A DNA stretch of 64,000 bases from Desulfocarbo indianensis. Its GTDB lineage: Bacteria; Desulfobacterota; Desulfarculia; Desulfarculales; Desulfarculaceae. Below, in pieces: positions 62,468-64,000 of this stretch. The DNA lies in contig LBMP01000004.1 in assembly GCA_001184205.1 (NCBI GenBank), positions 385,755 to 449,754 of the forward strand. The letters run 5' to 3'. Position numbers and translations under genes: made by a program. The notes under the pieces were generated by a model. The model was given only the letters and a program-made list of their open reading frames with translations, did no database searches and was not told the DNA's origin. Positions within the stretch are counted from its first letter, which is position 1, and every line of letters begins with the position of its first letter.

Positions 62468-62773
62468 CTAGACTCCCAAATCCCCCGCGATATCCTCCAG
62501 GGCTTCGAGCTGGGATATGGCCAGGCCGAGGAGGGCGCGGCGATCATCCGGCTGGAAGCCATGGAGCCGGGAAAGTTCATCGAGGAGGCGCTGGACCTCC
62601 GATGCGGCGGATGAATTGGAGGGCTGGGCCTCATCAAGGAGTTGGTAGAGCAGGCCCAGGCTTTCCTCCGAGGAGAGGCCCAGGCGCTGCAACAAGAAAC
62701 GTATTTCGTTGGCCGAGTCATGGCTGGGGTCCATGGGCAGGGCGGCGAATCCGGCCATGAATTCCGGGGTCAT
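62468..62773 (-). CDS. Unknown helical protein, first gene of the minus-strand operon
   Basis: 101 residues, acidic and helical (NEIRFLLQRLGLSSEESLGLLYQLL), no family recognised. It is the first gene reading leftward from the divergent control region with the CI-like repressor, the usual place of a Cro or early phage gene, but no helix-turn-helix is obvious. Confidence 0.5.
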   Translation of the reverse strand: MTPEFMAGFAALPMDPSHDSANEIRFLLQRLGLSSEESLGLLYQLLDEAQPSNSSAASEVQRLLDELSRLHGFQPDDRRALLGLAISQLEALEDIAGDLGV

Positions 62774-62884
62774 GCGGATGCAGGCGGCTTCGTTTCCGAC
62801 TTACTGGTTTTGCGCGTTTCTAAATAGCATTGTTGGCCCCTTGTTTGTTTGAGTATGTGACCATGATTACAGAAAACAAGTAGT
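62774..62884. promoter_or_regulatory. Divergent control region of the phage-like switch
   Basis: 111 AT-rich bases between the leftward operon and the CI-like gene. CTTGTTT (about 62842) and AAACAAG (about 62875) form a long-spaced inverted repeat and could be operators. Promoters in both directions must lie here. Confidence 0.5.
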
Positions 62885-63403
62885 ATGTCAACGATTAAAT
62901 TACGCGATAACTTTAATCTTGATAAGGCGCTTGAACGCCTTGCTAATTTGGCTGGCTGCCAGCTAACGCAGAGGGCTATTGCTAAAACACTTGGAATTAC
63001 AGAACAAAATTTTTCAGATCGAAAGCGGCGCGGCACTTTACTTGAACCTATGGCGCGCTGGGCCTTAGAAAAAGGCCATTCGCTGGACTACATATTTCAA
63101 GTAGTAAATGAGGCTTGCCCAAAAGAGGCTGTGATGGCTGGGCAAGATTACATAGGCCTGCCCAAGGGAGACGACAAGGAGCTTAGCGAGCCGGAAAGGG
63201 CCACACTGGAGCAGGCCTTGGAGGTCCTGCGGGCCTCGGGCGAGCCGGGCGGCGGGTATGCCAAGGCGCTATACCAAAACATACAAATGTTTCACCGGGG
63301 ATTAAGAGACGCCAAGGCGGCGGCTCAAAACCCCTCAAGCGGGGCGGGGGCAGTGGGGAGCTCACGCGGCGGGCGCAAAAGGCGGTCCGGCGCGGGCAGC
63401 TGA
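62885..63403 (+). CDS. CI-like phage repressor, DNA-binding domain form
   Basis: 172 residues. The N-terminal 70 match the bacteriophage CI repressor N-terminal family: LDKALERLANLAGCQLTQRAIAKTLGITEQNFSDRKRRG gives the helix-turn-helix, with ALEKGHSLDYIF next. No LexA-like peptidase domain follows; the C terminus is a basic, Gly/Ser-rich tail (GGRKRRSGAGS). The 5' half is AT-rich. Divergent from the minus-strand operon, so it probably maintains lysogeny. Confidence 0.75.
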   Translation: MSTIKLRDNFNLDKALERLANLAGCQLTQRAIAKTLGITEQNFSDRKRRGTLLEPMARWALEKGHSLDYIFQVVNEACPKEAVMAGQDYIGLPKGDDKELSEPERATLEQALEVLRASGEPGGGYAKALYQNIQMFHRGLRDAKAAAQNPSSGAGAVGSSRGGRKRRSGAGS

Positions 63404-63446
63404 TTTTCATAGAGGAGTGGCTGAGGAAGAAAGACTGGGGGGAATC

Positions 63447-64000
63447 ATGAGGGGGGCTTCTTTCTGCTTATTGGTCTTTTTGATCCTTTCGGCCGGATGC
63501 GCGGCAAAGCAAGAAAACTTAGATCAATCTATCTAAAAAATCGGTGGAACATTTCGCTGTGAAAGACAGCGAAGGCCGCTTTTCACCTTTCAAAATGGGC
63601 CTGTATTTTTGCGGGAAGAATCCGTTCAGGGGGAATTGAAGCTATCTTGAGCGAGGCTTTGTCCCAGATGATTCAAGCCCTCGGCTTGGAGGTCGCCGCC
63701 ATCCAAAAGAAAGGCGGCGGAAACCAAGTTGAATTGCGGGGTGGTGAAAGACTTGGCCAATCCGAAGGGGGTTGGCTTTATAAATTCTTACTTTCCGAAG
63801 ATGCCTACTTTAGAGATGATACGCCGGTGCGCATTATATGCGGCCAAGAGGATATTCCCGGCACACTGATTTCTTTTCGCGATGGGGTTTTGGTAGTTGC
63901 GATTGAAAAGGATCTGGGACCGACCATCAACCTGGCGCGGCTGGTGACCAACGATTCTTTTTTGTTGGAGAGGCTAAAAGAGCAATTAGAAAAAGTCGGT
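63447..64000 (+). pseudogene. Frameshifted lipoprotein gene, truncated by the window edge
   Basis: An ATG at 63447 encodes a lipoprotein signal (CLLVFLILSAGC, lipobox SAGC) but stops at 63534. The coding then continues in the next frame (FAVKDSEGRFSPFKMGLYFCG) and, after 63633, in a third frame (ALSQMIQALGLEVAAI through VRIICGQEDIPGTLISF) that stays open to base 64000. The breaks fall at an A6 run (63535-63540) and a G5 run (63629-63633), so sequencing errors in homopolymers are as likely as a true pseudogene. No family recognised. Confidence 0.6.

Larger units (their letters stand above)
54335..64000. mobile_element. Integrated phage-like element, right end outside the window
   Basis: Begins at the tRNA-Asn fragment and carries a tyrosine recombinase, hicAB, AlpA-like, CII-like and CI-like regulators and many small unknown genes, mostly on the minus strand with overlapping starts and stops. 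No capsid, tail, terminase or conjugation gene appears in the visible part, so prophage, satellite or integrative element cannot be separated. The layout of early-region genes leading to a divergent CI-like repressor favours a temperate-phage lysogeny module. Confidence 0.85.

Overview
The window reads as chromosomal DNA of a high-GC, anaerobic, nitrogen-fixing bacterium of the Desulfobacterota (former Deltaproteobacteria), possibly a Desulfarculus-like lineage. This is inference from gene content: clostridial-type (cluster III) nitrogenase with nifI1/nifI2, a Tat-exported [NiFe] hydrogenase, RnfB-type iron-sulfur proteins, FmdE and molybdenum-cofactor genes, and sigma-54 regulation. No rRNA gene and no intact tRNA gene was found.

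Layout. 1-14 kb is mixed housekeeping: DUF1847 and YdcZ-type genes, a low-GC pentapeptide-TIR gene, a radical SAM protein, an SDR, a small secreted protein behind a near-consensus sigma-54 promoter with upstream dyads, a LuxR regulator, a secreted beta-propeller, a geranylgeranyl-reductase-type flavoprotein, then ftsB-like, TPR, efp, a core MetE-like gene and pgi. 14-18.6 kb holds a histidine kinase, a sigma-54 response regulator and an aldo/keto reductase in line. 18.6-27 kb is molybdenum- and redox-flavoured: moeA, FmdE-like, tex, ModE-like, MobB-like, and an RnfB domain fused to a GltD-like flavoprotein. 27-35.5 kb has DUF202, a DnaB/RecA-fold ATPase, a DUF486 protein, a DD-carboxypeptidase-type protein, a lipoprotein, and a tight operon of symporter small subunit, Na+/solute symporter, CBS/DUF294 protein and DnaQ-type exonuclease.

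36-49 kb is the nitrogen-fixation locus, all on the minus strand: nifA, then a sigma-54 promoter and nifH-nifI1-nifI2-nifD-nifK-(NifB paralogue lacking the radical SAM cysteines)-[2Fe-2S] ferredoxin-GNAT-nifE-nifN-nifB. NifH and NifDK form the enzyme, NifI1/I2 regulate it post-translationally, and NifB and NifEN build FeMo-co. The cysteine-free NifB paralogue has no obvious catalytic role and may be a cofactor carrier or scaffold.

49.8-53.8 kb is a three-gene minus-strand operon: hydrogenase large subunit, Tat-exported small subunit, and a methyl-accepting chemotaxis protein whose periplasmic sensor carries a c-type heme motif. The chemoreceptor start overlaps the small-subunit stop. I suggest an H2-sensing or H2-redox chemotaxis unit; this is the most novel-looking system here.

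From 54.3 kb to the right edge is an integrated phage-like element. Its left boundary is a 48-bp copy of the 3' half of tRNA-Asn(GTT), next to a tyrosine recombinase with an unusual internal helix-turn-helix insertion. The element carries a possible excision factor, a sulfotransferase-like gene, hicAB, an AlpA-like regulator, a radical SAM gene among cysteine-rich small genes, a FliS-like gene, CII-like and CI-like regulators and, at the edge, a frameshifted lipoprotein gene.
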